Positions 48,070 through 59,393 of a DNA stretch of 64,000 nt are shown one piece after another. The position numbers and the translations under genes are program-made. Where the stretch lies: the NCBI GenBank assembly GCA_033675545.1, contig JAWDGP010004884.1:20001-84000 (forward strand). The letters run 5' to 3'. The number at the start of each line of letters is the position of its first letter. Position 1 is the stretch's first letter. Source of the DNA: Elysia crispata. Lineage: Eukaryota > Mollusca > Gastropoda > Plakobranchidae. The notes below the pieces were generated by a model. That model saw nothing but the letters and a program-made list of their open reading frames with translations. It was not told the DNA's origin and searched no databases.

Positions 48070-48270
48070 AAACCTTGGTAAGAATTATAAGAGCTAGAAT
48101 TTTAGGTAGTGCTCAACAGTGGTTAGGGTAAGGCTATTAAGTGAAAATGACCGAAAATGCTTGAATTGGTGGGTTTAGAACCATCGATTTATAAATGCTT
48201 CGGCACCCATCGCCTTGCCACTCAAAGAGAACATAGCTTATACCAATACGCCACTACGCTACCTAAAAAG
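48070..48270 (-). mobile_element. tRNA-derived SINE head
   Basis: On the minus strand TAGCGTAGTGG (48,251-48,261) matches the RNA polymerase III A box and GGTTCTAAACCC (48,171-48,182) the B box, about 70 bp apart, as in tRNA-derived SINEs. The full cloverleaf does not form, so it is not a tRNA gene. The 3' end is not defined; the limits given are approximate. Confidence 0.5.
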
Positions 48271-49138
48271 ACAATTTCATGGCGAACGTATTCATTTTAT
48301 TAAGCCTCCCTAAGTAAATTGCAATCTTGATTTGGAGAGCCCAAATCACACCAAAGACACGATGCCTTGCAACAATCCATGATGCAAATCTCTAGTTTAG
48401 TCGAGTCCCTCTTTCCTTGAGAACTACATGTACGAAATCTTTGTGCATGAATAGTTCATCAATTCTAAAATGTTAAAAAAGAAATAAAACACTCTCCTCA
48501 TACGCAGCAGTATCTCGCACACAAAAAATAGAGAAAATGTTTCGTTTATTTTTTTTCCATCGATTTCTTTGTACTGTAACTGCGTTTAGGTAAATATTTA
48601 TGTCACGTGACTTACGATCTTGAAAAAATCAACGCTTCTAAAAAAACTAACACCACATGACAGTGCATAAAAGTTACGCGAGTCGTACTAAATCTAAATA
48701 ATTCGCCTGAGAGACGAATGTTATTTTTTCGTGTTGCAAAATACATAACGTGTTTGTTTAAAGCGGACAAAACAAAGGTACGTTTAGGCTCAAGCAAAGA
48801 GATGTGTGTGTGTGTGTGTGGCGTAGGAAGGATGGAGTTATAGATACGCAGAGACATAGACGAAGAAAGATGTGAACGTCCTTCGCTTACGTGCTTACTA
48901 TGTGTGTAAATTTCCTCATAAAACAGTTGGTTCCCAAAAAATAAAGAGAAAGTCTCAGTGCCGAGCCGGGCGATACATAAATCCTGAGTCAAGTAATTTT
49001 AAAAGAATGCTACAAATTCTAAAGCATTCGTTTGTTGTGGAATAGTTATAATTATAATTAAGTTTGTGAGAACCGTTGAGCAACCGACAGCTGTGTTGTT
49101 TTTCTTTGGTTCTCCAGCTGAGCGTCTGCAGTTGTCCT

Positions 49139-49500
49139 GTAGATCTAGATCTAGATCTAGATATAGATCCCGATCCATTTATCAAACACAGACTTATCAC
49201 CGAGTTTTTTCAAAACTATAACATTTAGTGAGATCATATTTTTTTTGGATTAGATGAATAACTGAAGCTTCACTCAAGGCAATGCGACCGGCAATGCAAG
49301 GAGATTTGTCAGGTATGAGGAAATATCTAGATTTCTAGAATCTAGAGAGTCTTGTAGATATGTCTCTGTTGCTGCTAGATCTGAAACTCCATTCTACTAG
49401 ATCCTAGATCTAGTAGTAGCCAGATTTAAGCCTAATCTTCCACATCTTGCTAATCTAGATCCACATCTAGTGCTAGAGATACTAATTTAGATCTAGTTTA
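49139..49500. repeat. TAGATC-rich patch upstream of IFT54
   Basis: A (TAGATC)n run at 49,139-49,163 and scattered CTAGATC/TAGATCT copies to 49,500. It mirrors the patch in IFT54 intron 1. Confidence 0.65.
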
Positions 49501-49882
49501 TATCATAACTATAGCTAAGATTAATTGACTTGCCTAGGTAGGCCTATACATGAACGCAAAGTCCCGGGTATTAATTGGTCCAACTAACTTATAGCTTTTA
49601 AATTGTGTTATTCTCAATGAAATTGATATGTTGAACACGAATATGAAGGTTTCATTCGTCGCAAATAAATACTTTTCAAGATACATGTATGTGCATTTGT
49701 GTGTTGCTCTAAAATCCCATTAAACTACAAGTTTCGAATTCGTCGCGAGACATTCAGTTGGGAAGCCTAACGAGAATTGGGCCGACATCTGCTAATTTAC
49801 CAATTCCTGGGCCTCAATCAGATAAAACAGTCCAGTTTTGGACCTTATAAATACAATGACATCCCCCCTCCTTCTCTCTCTA

Positions 49883-49885
<3 letters not shown>

Positions 49886-49927
<42 letters not shown>
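49886..49927. repeat. (TA)n microsatellite
   Basis: About 42 bp of TA in intergenic DNA. Confidence 0.95.
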
Positions 49928-49929
<2 letters not shown>

Positions 49930-52533
49930 CCCATTTTAATTTCCTAGTCCTTCATGACTTATAAATGACACTCTCAAGTCTTAGATTTTTGCCCAGTAAA
50001 TGAGTAATGCTACTCAGAGGGTAACAGCCTGAGCACCTTACCTTGATAATAGGGAACAAACTAGCTTCAAATTGAGTGGGAGAGAGGGTTGCAAGACATT
50101 GAACTCTTTTATAGTAAAAAGCCCGTACGCCAAAGTTTCAGGCTTTCTAGGAAAAAAAATCATTGACAGTGGCAGGCATTATGACATAAATCTCCCTATA
50201 TACAGAACTATCAAGATTAATGATAGAAACTTATAAAGAAACTAAATATCTTGGGAACCGTTGCATCAGAATCCAAACATAATGAAAGCAAAGTAAGAAA
50301 ATTATCAGACTTAAATCTAGGTTCGGAATCAGATGCAGGAGTAAACCTCTGCAATCTTGGAAATATTGTGGGAAGAGAGACATATAATGCTAAATACAGA
50401 AGTGCTCATATCGTGTGGAGAGCTTACACAACTGTTAAAAATGTTGAAGTATTTTTAATCTTGATTATAATCACATTCAGAGAATTCAAATTTAATTTAT
50501 ATATCTCTTTTAAACATGTCTCTCGGTTGGATCTATTAATTACTGTTCGAAAAGTAAAACAACTCATCAAGCTCTATCTTTTATTGCTTTAAAGGAAATC
50601 AGACCTGATAACTATCTGTCTATTATTGGTTTTCATCATTTCAAAGTTAATTTTTTTTTTTATCTTTGCAATATTTCAGATTGAACCTAGGTTTCATTCT
50701 GTAGGTTGAAGGTATAAAAATGAGAGGAGACTTTTATCCAGCATCTCTCAAGAAAGCCTTCACTGGAAACTTCCTCTGAGTTACAAGTTACAAGTAAAGG
50801 TTTGTAAACTTAGAACACTCTTTAAGATATAATGAAGTTCCTTCTGCATGGACTCATCTCTAGATCTCTGCTACCTCAAAAAAACGCGATGGTGGAGAGA
50901 CTTTTCAAAGCAAAATCTGAAAAGGTCTTGGACTAGCTGTTACTAGATTGCGATCTTATCTTATGAGCCTGATCACTAGCTTAACATGAAAGGCAATTTC
51001 GCTGAATAAGATTCTCCAAATACAGGCATAATGGACAGCTTTATAATCTAAGCACTCAAACATTGACTGCTAGTGTATTTAACTCCTTCAGAGTTAAACA
51101 ACAGTAAAAGATTGTTAAAACAAAAACGTTTAAAAAAAATTCGTGATTAAACCAAAATGATTTGTCGCACCCAAATAAATTTTTCCTTGGTTAAATCCAA
51201 AAGATCTTTGAGAAAATTTTGGTTTAACTTTTAATTTGTTTTCATAATACACCATGTCTGAAGCAATACAATATAAAATCGTTAATTTGGGTAAATCTAG
51301 CTTGAGTTGGGAGCACTGTGCATTTAATACATGTAATTTATCCTATTGAGGGGGAACTTTGAACATAATCTTGAAATACAATCCATCAGAGATCATTTTT
51401 GATAACATTTAAAAGCACAAGTCATTGACTTGATTTCACAAAATATTTTGCCCTTAAAGTATTAACATCTAGGGTTATTTCAAAGCTTGTAACCCGTAGG
51501 AAAATAAATACTACATGTGATTGTAAATGTGAGAAGATATTGGTAAACTAAAGTAATTAAGAAAGAAAAAAAACTGAAGAGTATGGGGAACAAGAACAAG
51601 AGCTATGTATTCATGAAAAGAGTACTCTGACTTCATTAATATTAGCTGATATAGCCTATAGGTTGAGCAGAGCTTTTAAAAGGAAGAAGCAAGAGAATGA
51701 GAAAAAAAAATTTGAAAAAAAAAAAAGATATGTGGTTATGAAAGAGTAGCAGGATTCATCAATTAGATTGGTGGTATAGCTTGTGAGGCATAGTAGCACA
51801 CAATGTGTACTCAAAATACACCATGTGCAGTTTTCATGTATATATGTCAAACACCAAACATCAACTCATGGATCTCCCTTCCTATATGTTGAAAATTGTT
51901 GTGTTGAAGGCTGATCTCAGTACAAAAGTTGTTTCGTCACTTTTATTCTGTCTTTAAAAGTGTGTTGAAAAGTTAAGTAAAATGTGTGTAGATCAAACAA
52001 TATATGTGACACTGAAAGTGGACAGATATGTTTACTCTTTGGGCTGGTTAGCCTGTAATTAGACCAAGTTAGACCCTTATCTGACCCTCCTGTGGGGTTA
52101 TACCTAAATAGTATAAATTAAATTAAATCCACTGTATAAACGTTTGTTGTTGTTTTTGCCCTCCCCCTCCCCCTCATGACTCATTTGTATGAATTACCCA
52201 TCAGGTCCAAACAGCTGTAATACTCTTTTAAATTCTATTGATCGTGCACGTTATATTGTCTTAGTTGTTGTTCTTTTCTTTTTTTTCAAACCCACTGAAG
52301 CATGTCGAAACTGTATAGTGAATAATGAGTCCTCGTCCAAGTGACGGAGACCTCGAAAGTGAAGTCAGAACTTGTATTTATTGCGGCGAGAACACAATGA
52401 TGTGTGTCTATCTAGATGGATCATCAGATCCACATTTGCTCCTGGTGGCCATGCACATACCGAACCAATCAATATTGACAGTCTAGGGTATTACAATTAA
52501 ACTGCCGACTCCTAAAGAGAGAGAGAAAAAGAG

Positions 52534-52880
<347 letters not shown>

Positions 52881-53321
52881 CCACACGCTCTAGACTGTAA
52901 GTATAAAGATCGACAGCGGAGCATGTACCATCAGTTTCTGGCCCGTGTCGCCTTTAAAAGTAATAAATGCCAGAAGTGGAAGCTTAACAATAAGAATCAT
53001 CACAATAGAAAGCTGGGTTATTGTTTCGTGTGTTGATGGCGTGGATCTTTGTGTGTTTTTTTTTCTAAACGAACCCAAGTTAGACGATATTATATAATGA
53101 CGCCGCTTATTGTTCTGCATCAACGACTTAGCTCGAGGGATCCTGTCAACATTCCATTGTATGTGTCTTAATACTATAGCATTGTAGGCGTTTTGCCCTG
53201 AAAGATATAGGTGCTGTGTAAGAGAACAAAAAAAAAAAAAACAAAACAAAAAAAAAAAAAGCGGTATGAGGGAAATAGGGAGAGGGGTGAGAGGGGAAAA
53301 TGGTGAAAGGCGTGTGTGTGT

Positions 53322-53335
53322 GTGGGGGGGGGGGG
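53322..53335. repeat. GT run into poly-G
   Basis: A GT dinucleotide run leads into about 12 G, interrupted by T. A purine-rich spacer continues to the next TA array, with no gene. Confidence 0.8.
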
Positions 53336-53536
53336 GTGGTGCGGGGATTAGTGAGAGGAATCGGCCTAGTATGTAATTGTTTGTACTGCATGCAAAGCTG
53401 ATCAAATTAGTAGAAGAAAAAGTCAACTGTGTACTTGAAGATATGAAGAGGGACTCCCGTTAGAAGATGATGTGATTAAAGAAGGGAGAGGGAACTAGAT
53501 GGGAAGGGGATGGGAGAGATAAAGGGAGGAGGGGCT

Positions 53537-53538
<2 letters not shown>

Positions 53539-53590
<52 letters not shown>
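53539..53590. repeat. (TA)n microsatellite
   Basis: About 52 bp of TA. Confidence 0.95.
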
Positions 53591-53592
<2 letters not shown>

Positions 53593-53803
53593 GATATGCC
53601 ACTTATGAGATTCAGTCCGTAGATTAGTGTATCAAACTCGGGGCGATGGCGATTGAAGTGCTGATAAGTTCCGAGATCTTTATCTTTTCAACCATGTTTT
53701 GCGTGACGGGGGCTTGTTCCAGCTTGCCTGATGGCCGCTGAGTCTGACGGAGGCACAAGGTGTGATATGGGTAACACTATTCTGAACAGGGTATAGTCCA
53801 TTC

Positions 53804-54065
53804 AAAGAGAGCCTATGTGAACCGTAAAGCTAGCTAAAGAAAAAAAAAACACCTCAAAATAACCATAAAGCTTTGCGTTCTACCTGATTGCCTTTATAAC
53901 GGGGCTGAGATGTGCATCTATATACAATATTGACAATTAGAGAGCCTATCTGAGCAGTGAAGCCACACAAAGAATAAACACCCTCACAGATTGACTACGA
54001 AGTTTGGCGTTCTACCTTATTGTCTGTACAACGAGAATGAGATGTATAAATACAGCATTGATAAA
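53804..54065 (+). repeat. Diverged tandem duplication, about 135-bp unit
   Basis: AGAGAGCCTATGTGA at about 53,806 recurs as AGAGAGCCTATCTGA at about 53,939. Both are followed by matching blocks (GTTCTACCTGATTG and GTTCTACCTTATTG, then GAGATGT). Unit length is about 133-135 bp. Non-coding. Confidence 0.7.
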
Positions 54066-54260
54066 TATAATTAGCGCTGTTATATCTCCTGGTGTAAGCA
54101 TTACTTACACGACTCTGTATCTTTTCAACACTGGAATCCAGGGCAATCAGCTAGGTCAGCCTCAGCCTCAGCCTCGCGCGAGGTCGAGTGGTCTAACTTG
54201 ACACGGACAGCTCAACCCAAGATAAAAGAATAAACTGGCTGTCGTGAAACCTGCCTCGAA

Positions 54261-54385
54261 TGGATAGCACCATACATCTGCTATTATTAGAACATCTTTG
54301 GATAGCACCATACATCTGCTATTAGAAGAACATCTTTGGATAGCACCGTACATCTGCTATTAGTAGAACATCTTTGGATAGCACT
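54261..54385 (+). repeat. 38-bp tandem repeat, about 3.3 copies
   Basis: TGGATAGCACCATACATCTG starts at 54,261, 54,299 and 54,337, with a partial copy at 54,375. Spacing is exactly 38 bp. Confidence 0.92.
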
Positions 54386-54794
54386 AATAGTTATAATGAT
54401 TGTATCTGATTTGGAGGAAGAAGTGTTTATGCGTGTGTGGGGGGTGGGTGGGGGGGGGATAACAACAACAACAACAAAAACCAAAAATGATGAACATTAT
54501 CTTTCTCGGACAGGAATCACACTACCGCTCGGAAAACAAATCCGACAAAAGGGTTATTTTTAAGGGACTCGCACACAGCCAGCTGGTCTTACTAAGGTCG
54601 TTTATAAGTACGTGCATATTAAATAGGGAACTGACACTAGTAATATTAATATCTGCTGCATAGCTTCTCGCGTGGGAAGATGCTGCTGCAGTGATTCTCT
54701 CTTCCTATACACACATATATATATATATATAAGTGTGTTTATGCTAATTGCATCATTATTTCTCTCTGTGTCTCTCACAAGCAGGCACATGCAT

Positions 54795-54799
<5 letters not shown>

Positions 54800-54856
<57 letters not shown>
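54800..54856. repeat. (CT)n microsatellite
   Basis: About 56 bp of CT. Confidence 0.95.
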
Positions 54857-54859
<3 letters not shown>

Positions 54860-55781
54860 GTATCTGTCAGCCAGGTAAGAAAGATAGTGAGTTGGATCTC
54901 GCCCCCCGTGTCTCACGAACTCGTCGAAACAATACTTACATCTCGTGAGCTCGGATCTCGTGGTACAGCTGTTAGAAGTGAGTGAGGTGGCTCACCCCAC
55001 AAGGAGGGAAAAAGGAGAGAAGGGGGATAGGAGAATAATTTTGAAGCAAAGCGAAGCAAACAAACAAACAAACAAACAAAAAATTCACAAAACTACTTTA
55101 TCTTGAGAGGTTAGATGAACACAAGCGGCCTTTATTGTTGTCGTGCTGGCTTGTGAGTTCTTTCTTTTCTATGCTGCTGCTGCTGCTGATGATAATTATA
55201 TGATCTCAGGCTTAATCTACGCACGCAGCCAACATGTGAGCGGTCGGGTCAACCTCAAAGCCAAAAACTGCCCTTCTCCTATAATTGCTTTTTCTAGTGT
55301 ACTTGAACATGTATACAAAAGAGTGCTGAAACTACAGATTTTTTTTCTTACTTTTTCATAATAAAAAAAAGCATGTCAGTCGTATATATGGTTCAAAATT
55401 GCGATTGTAATGATGTCCTTTTCTCGCTTGAAGAGAGAGTGAAAAAATAAATTTTTTAATATTCATGCTTTGGCATTGAATTGCAGGATCATTAAAATTA
55501 AAGATGAGTGAAGAGTGTAAAAAAAAAAGTGTCAGAGGTGAGGGATGGGGCAGGGTAGAGGAAGAGGCGAAGAAGAAGAGATGGGAAGCATCTTTGGTAG
55601 AGCCCTCTAGCTCTATCGGTGATTGTCCTATCAGTAACTGACAACTGACGAAGGTCGTACACACACACATATACAATTTAAAAAAAAGTAACAATGACAT
55701 TAGGTTTGTCGTCACAGCCTCAGGGTCAAGTCGCTTTCCTCTGCCCTGTACCGAGCTTCATTGAGTGACTTGAGGAAGAGT

Positions 55782-55782
<1 letters not shown>

Positions 55783-55847
<65 letters not shown>

Positions 55848-55889
55848 TATATATATAGAGAGAGAGTGAGAGAGAGAGAAAGAGTGAGG

Positions 55890-55924
<35 letters not shown>

Positions 55925-56008
55925 TTAAAAGAGGGAAGAGTTGATGGAGAGAGAATGGAAGAGGACAAGAAGAAATAGAAGAAAAAGACGGTGTGCCGAA
56001 ATCGAAGA

Positions 56009-56063
<55 letters not shown>

Positions 56064-56220
56064 AAGGAGGAAGAAGAAGAAGAAGAGGAGGAACAACAAC
56101 AACAATAACAACAGCAACATCATCATCATCATCATCATCAATAACAGTAACAACATCATCATTATTATCAATAACAAGAGCAAGAAGAAGAAAACAAATA
56201 ATAATAAGAAAAAAAAAAAA
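55783..56220. repeat. Purine-rich simple-sequence block
   Basis: Interrupted GA arrays (55,783-55,920; 56,012-56,058), then GAA, CAA, CAT and poly-A stretches. Frames of up to 166 codons through it encode only simple runs and are rejected as genes. Confidence 0.9.
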
Positions 56221-56310
56221 AAAAAAAAACCAGCGGCTACAGTAACAACGTCAAACAATCAAATTAAGCTTCTACATAGTTAACAAAACAAAATCAAATG
56301 CTCGATAAAG

Positions 56311-57097
56311 GACAAGTTCTGAACAAACCCACAAAACTTCTTACACTTCCCTCATCCTAGTGTGTTGAGAGACAAGTTCTGAACAAACCCACAAAACTTC
56401 TTACGCTTCCCTCATCCTAGTGTGGTGAGAGACAATTTTTGAACAAACACACAAAACTTCTTACGCTTCCCTCATCTTAGTGTGTTGAGAGACAAGTTCT
56501 GAACAAACCCACAAAACTTCTTACACTTCCCTCATCCTAGTGTGTTGAGAGACAAGTTCTGAACAAACACACAAAACTTCTTACACTTCCCTCATCCTAG
56601 TGTGTTGAGAGACAAGTTCTGAACAAACACACAAAACTTCTTACACTTCCCTCATCCTAGTGTGTTGAGAGACAAGTTCTGAACAAACACACAAAACTTC
56701 TTACACTTCCCTCATCCTAGTGTGTTGAGAGACAAGTTCTGAACAAACACACAAAACTTCTTACGCACCTCATCCTAGCGTGTTGAGAGACCTAGAGGTT
56801 CTGAGCCAGGCACACAAAACTACTTCCCACTTCCCTCATCTCGCATTGAGAGACAAGTTCTGAACAAACACAAAACTGCCCCCTTCCCTCATCCTAGCGT
56901 GTTGAGAGACAAGTTCTGAACAAACGCACAAAACTTCTTACACTTCCCTCATCCTAGTGTGTTGAGAGACAAGTTCTGAACAAACACACAAAACTTCTTA
57001 CACTTCCCTCATCCTAGCGTGTTGAGAGACAAGTTCTGAACAAACACACAAAACTTCTTACACTTCCCTCATCCTAGCGTGTTGAGAGACAAGTTCT
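56311..57097 (+). repeat. 60-bp satellite, about 13 copies
   Basis: The unit begins GACAAGTTCTGAACAAACAC and contains ACTTCTTACACTTCCCTCAT. Copies are exactly 60 bp apart from 56,311 to 56,731. Then a disturbed stretch with indels at 56,761-56,890 is followed by regular units to 57,097. Stops occur in all frames of the unit, so it is non-coding. Confidence 0.97.
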
Positions 57098-57162
57098 CGT
57101 GTCAGGCCCGTGGTCGGGCAGGGACACATCGATGACCACCGGAGTGGTTCAGTGGTTCTCTC

Positions 57163-57842
57163 TGATGTGGACACTCTTTAGCTTGTAGTGTGGCTGGAAG
57201 TATTAGCAGTGAACATTGGCTGTCGAGCACTGATGTGGACACTCTTTAGCTTGTAGTGTGGCTGGAAGTATTAGCAGTGGACATTGGCTGTCGAGCACTG
57301 ATGTGGACACTCTTTAGCTTGTAGTGTGGCTGGAAGTATTAGCAGTGAACATTGGCTGTCGAGCACTGATGTGGACACTCTTTAGCTTGTAGTGTGGCTG
57401 CAAGTATTAGCAGTGGACATTGGCTGTCGAGCACTGATATGGACACTCTTTAGCTTGTAGTGTGGCTGCAAGTATTAGCAGTGGACATTGGCTGTCGAGC
57501 ACTGATGTGGACACTCTTTAGCTTGTAGTGTGGCTGCAAGTATTAGCAGTGAACATTGGCTGTCGAGCACTGATGTGGACACTCTTTAGCTTGTAGTGTG
57601 GCTGGAAGTATTAGCAGTGAACATTGGCTGTCGAACACTGATGTGGACATTCTTTAGCTTGTAGTGTGGCTGGAAGTATTAGCAGTGAACATTGGCTGTC
57701 GAACACTGATGTGGACATTCTTTAGCTTGTAGTGTGGCTGGAAGTATTAGCAGTGAACATTGGCTGTCGAGCACTGATGTGGGCCTTCTTTAGCTTGTAG
57801 TGTGGCTGGAAGTATTAACAGTGAACATTGGCTGTCGAACAA
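57163..57842 (+). repeat. 68-bp satellite, ten copies
   Basis: TGATGTGGACACTCTTTAGC starts at 57,163, 57,231, 57,299 and so on every 68 bp through 57,775. Copies differ at one to three positions. It lies 65 bp beyond the 60-bp satellite and shares no obvious sequence with it. Confidence 0.97.
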
Positions 57843-58985
57843 GTTAATGGCATTTCCTCAGAACAATTTCAAAAGGCCATTACCCACGCCCCCCCTCCTG
57901 TCACCTTTGCTTTGCCTCAAAACCAATTGTATTATTTTACGCCATGTCTGTCACTTTAGGAAAGACGGAGAACATAGGTTAGGTTTAAGGCGTTTTTTTT
58001 TAAGCATACACGATTACTTGAAATAATTATTATCAATCACATTATATGATGTATTACTTGGAGAAAATACATCTACATTTTATTTTTTGGAAGAAATTTC
58101 TCAGCCGTGTATTTTTTAAATAGACTATACAATTCGCCAAAAGAGAGAACAAAAAATTCGGATTATTTTTGTTTGTTATTTAGTGGCTGTGCATCTTCGT
58201 ACTCGTTAATTTAATTTGATATGAGTAAGCCAAAAAGCCCATCCTTAAATTCCAAAAATCTTATGTGAATATGATCAGTGGATAGCTGTCTCCAACTGGC
58301 GTAAACCAATGAATCAGCACAACATGTGAAAAGTTTTTTTAGTTGCATTGACGAGAGGCTCCTCAGATTCCCTCCCTCCTCCCCACCCCCCTCCCCCCAA
58401 AAAAAACAAAAAAAACAAAAAAAAAAAAAACAGAACAAAAACAAACAAACAAACAAAACACATAAATAAGATTTTAAACGGTTAGAAAGTGAAAGAACAG
58501 CAGAGGGATCGCATCAATCTGGACCATACCTTAGTCAAAAGATAAAGGGGGAAAGTTCATCATCTACTTATGTTATATGTTATAGCATTAGATTGTTTAT
58601 AATTGGCCTTGTGTTCTACGCGTACGAACTAATTTGTTTCATTTTTATGCATGCATTTTATTGGACTTTACAATCCAGTCTAGTTCTACAGTATAAGGAA
58701 CGCATAGGAATTTACTGAAATTGGCCTATGGTGTCTGCAGGGGTTGTGTAGAAATGATCTTTATGTTGAGCAGGAATATGAATGAGTATTCAAGTTTGTT
58801 GTTTTGTTCTTCTCGTAAGTCTTAGAAAATATAACTTTCTACGTTTTTAACTGTTATGTAAGTTTTATATTCTGTTAACCACAAGTGTTTTGAAATGAGA
58901 CTTTCAAAGACCAACGTTGGTATCATTATAGCCGCAGAGTAAACTGCAAAATATCATATTCACCAATTTGATTATCATTCAACAG
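57843..58985. other. Upstream region of the 59-kb gene
   Basis: AT-rich with C-rich and A-rich runs near 58,370-58,460. No coding exon with proper phase was found. A weak acceptor-like TTCAACAG at 58,978-58,985 precedes the open frame of the next gene, so its first exon could lie in or before this stretch. Confidence 0.4.
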
Positions 58986-59007
58986 CCGTCTGACTGCTGA
59001 GACCACC

Positions 59008-59393
59008 ATGGGAAACACTTTTGCCCTCTCCAATGCCCAAATGCCTCGGAGACGCTGGCGGAGGCGCACCACGGACACAGTTTCACCAACTAATGGCACA
59101 GTGACCAATACCTCGGTCAGCGCTATGAATTGCACAAAGAAGAGCAAAAGGAAAAAAAAGGATGGTAAACGGATGTGGACAAAACGAGAGTTTTACAGTA
59201 CAGTGAAGTCCAGCCCGGCAGGGGCGGAGCTTCTCTCTTGCAGCTTCGGCACCTGGTGCAAACACCAGCGTAATGTCTGCGGTTTCTCCGACCGGGCAGA
59301 CTATACGTCCAATCGGCAGCCTTTACTCAAGCTCAACGGATCTCCAACACGGGCGGATACCACAGAGGGTCGTTATTTTCAGTGTCATTTTAA
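59008..59393 (+). CDS. Unrecognised gene, exon 1
   Basis: 128 codons plus two bases, ending AA|GTAAGC. It holds both N-terminal basic clusters, the three sequons and the Cys-containing SCSFGTWCKHQRNVCGFSD segment. A read-through would stop two codons later. Confidence 0.78.

Larger units (their letters stand above)
48272..52530. other. AT-rich intergenic stretch
   Basis: No supported gene. Contents seen: a GT run near 48,805-48,820, a TAGATC-rich patch at 49,139-49,500, and a TA array at 49,886-49,927. A 113-codon open frame at 50,251-50,592 has no recognisable motif or splice context and is not taken as a gene. Confidence 0.5.

Noticed and set aside
47757-48131. 124-codon frame with a long Ile run
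   Set aside because: Translation of the (ATT)n array; flanks show no coding features.
49276-49311. Possible first exon MRPAMQGDLS followed by GTATGA
   Set aside because: Only 31 bases with no matching downstream exon; its phase does not fit the frame entering the 59-kb gene.
50251-50592. 113-codon plus-strand frame
   Set aside because: No motif, no supporting splice sites, low-complexity hydrophobic end, AT-rich composition like the flanks.
54165-54215. tRNA-like GGTCGAGTGGTCTAAC segment
   Set aside because: It resembles an A box but no proper B box or cloverleaf follows.
55758-56283. Frames of 96 and 166 codons on opposite strands
   Set aside because: Both are simple-sequence translations (Arg-Glu, Asn, Leu or Met runs) of the purine-rich block.
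56311-57097. Regular repeats resembling a CRISPR array
   Set aside because: The whole 60-bp unit is conserved with no variable spacers, and the window is plainly eukaryotic. It is a satellite.
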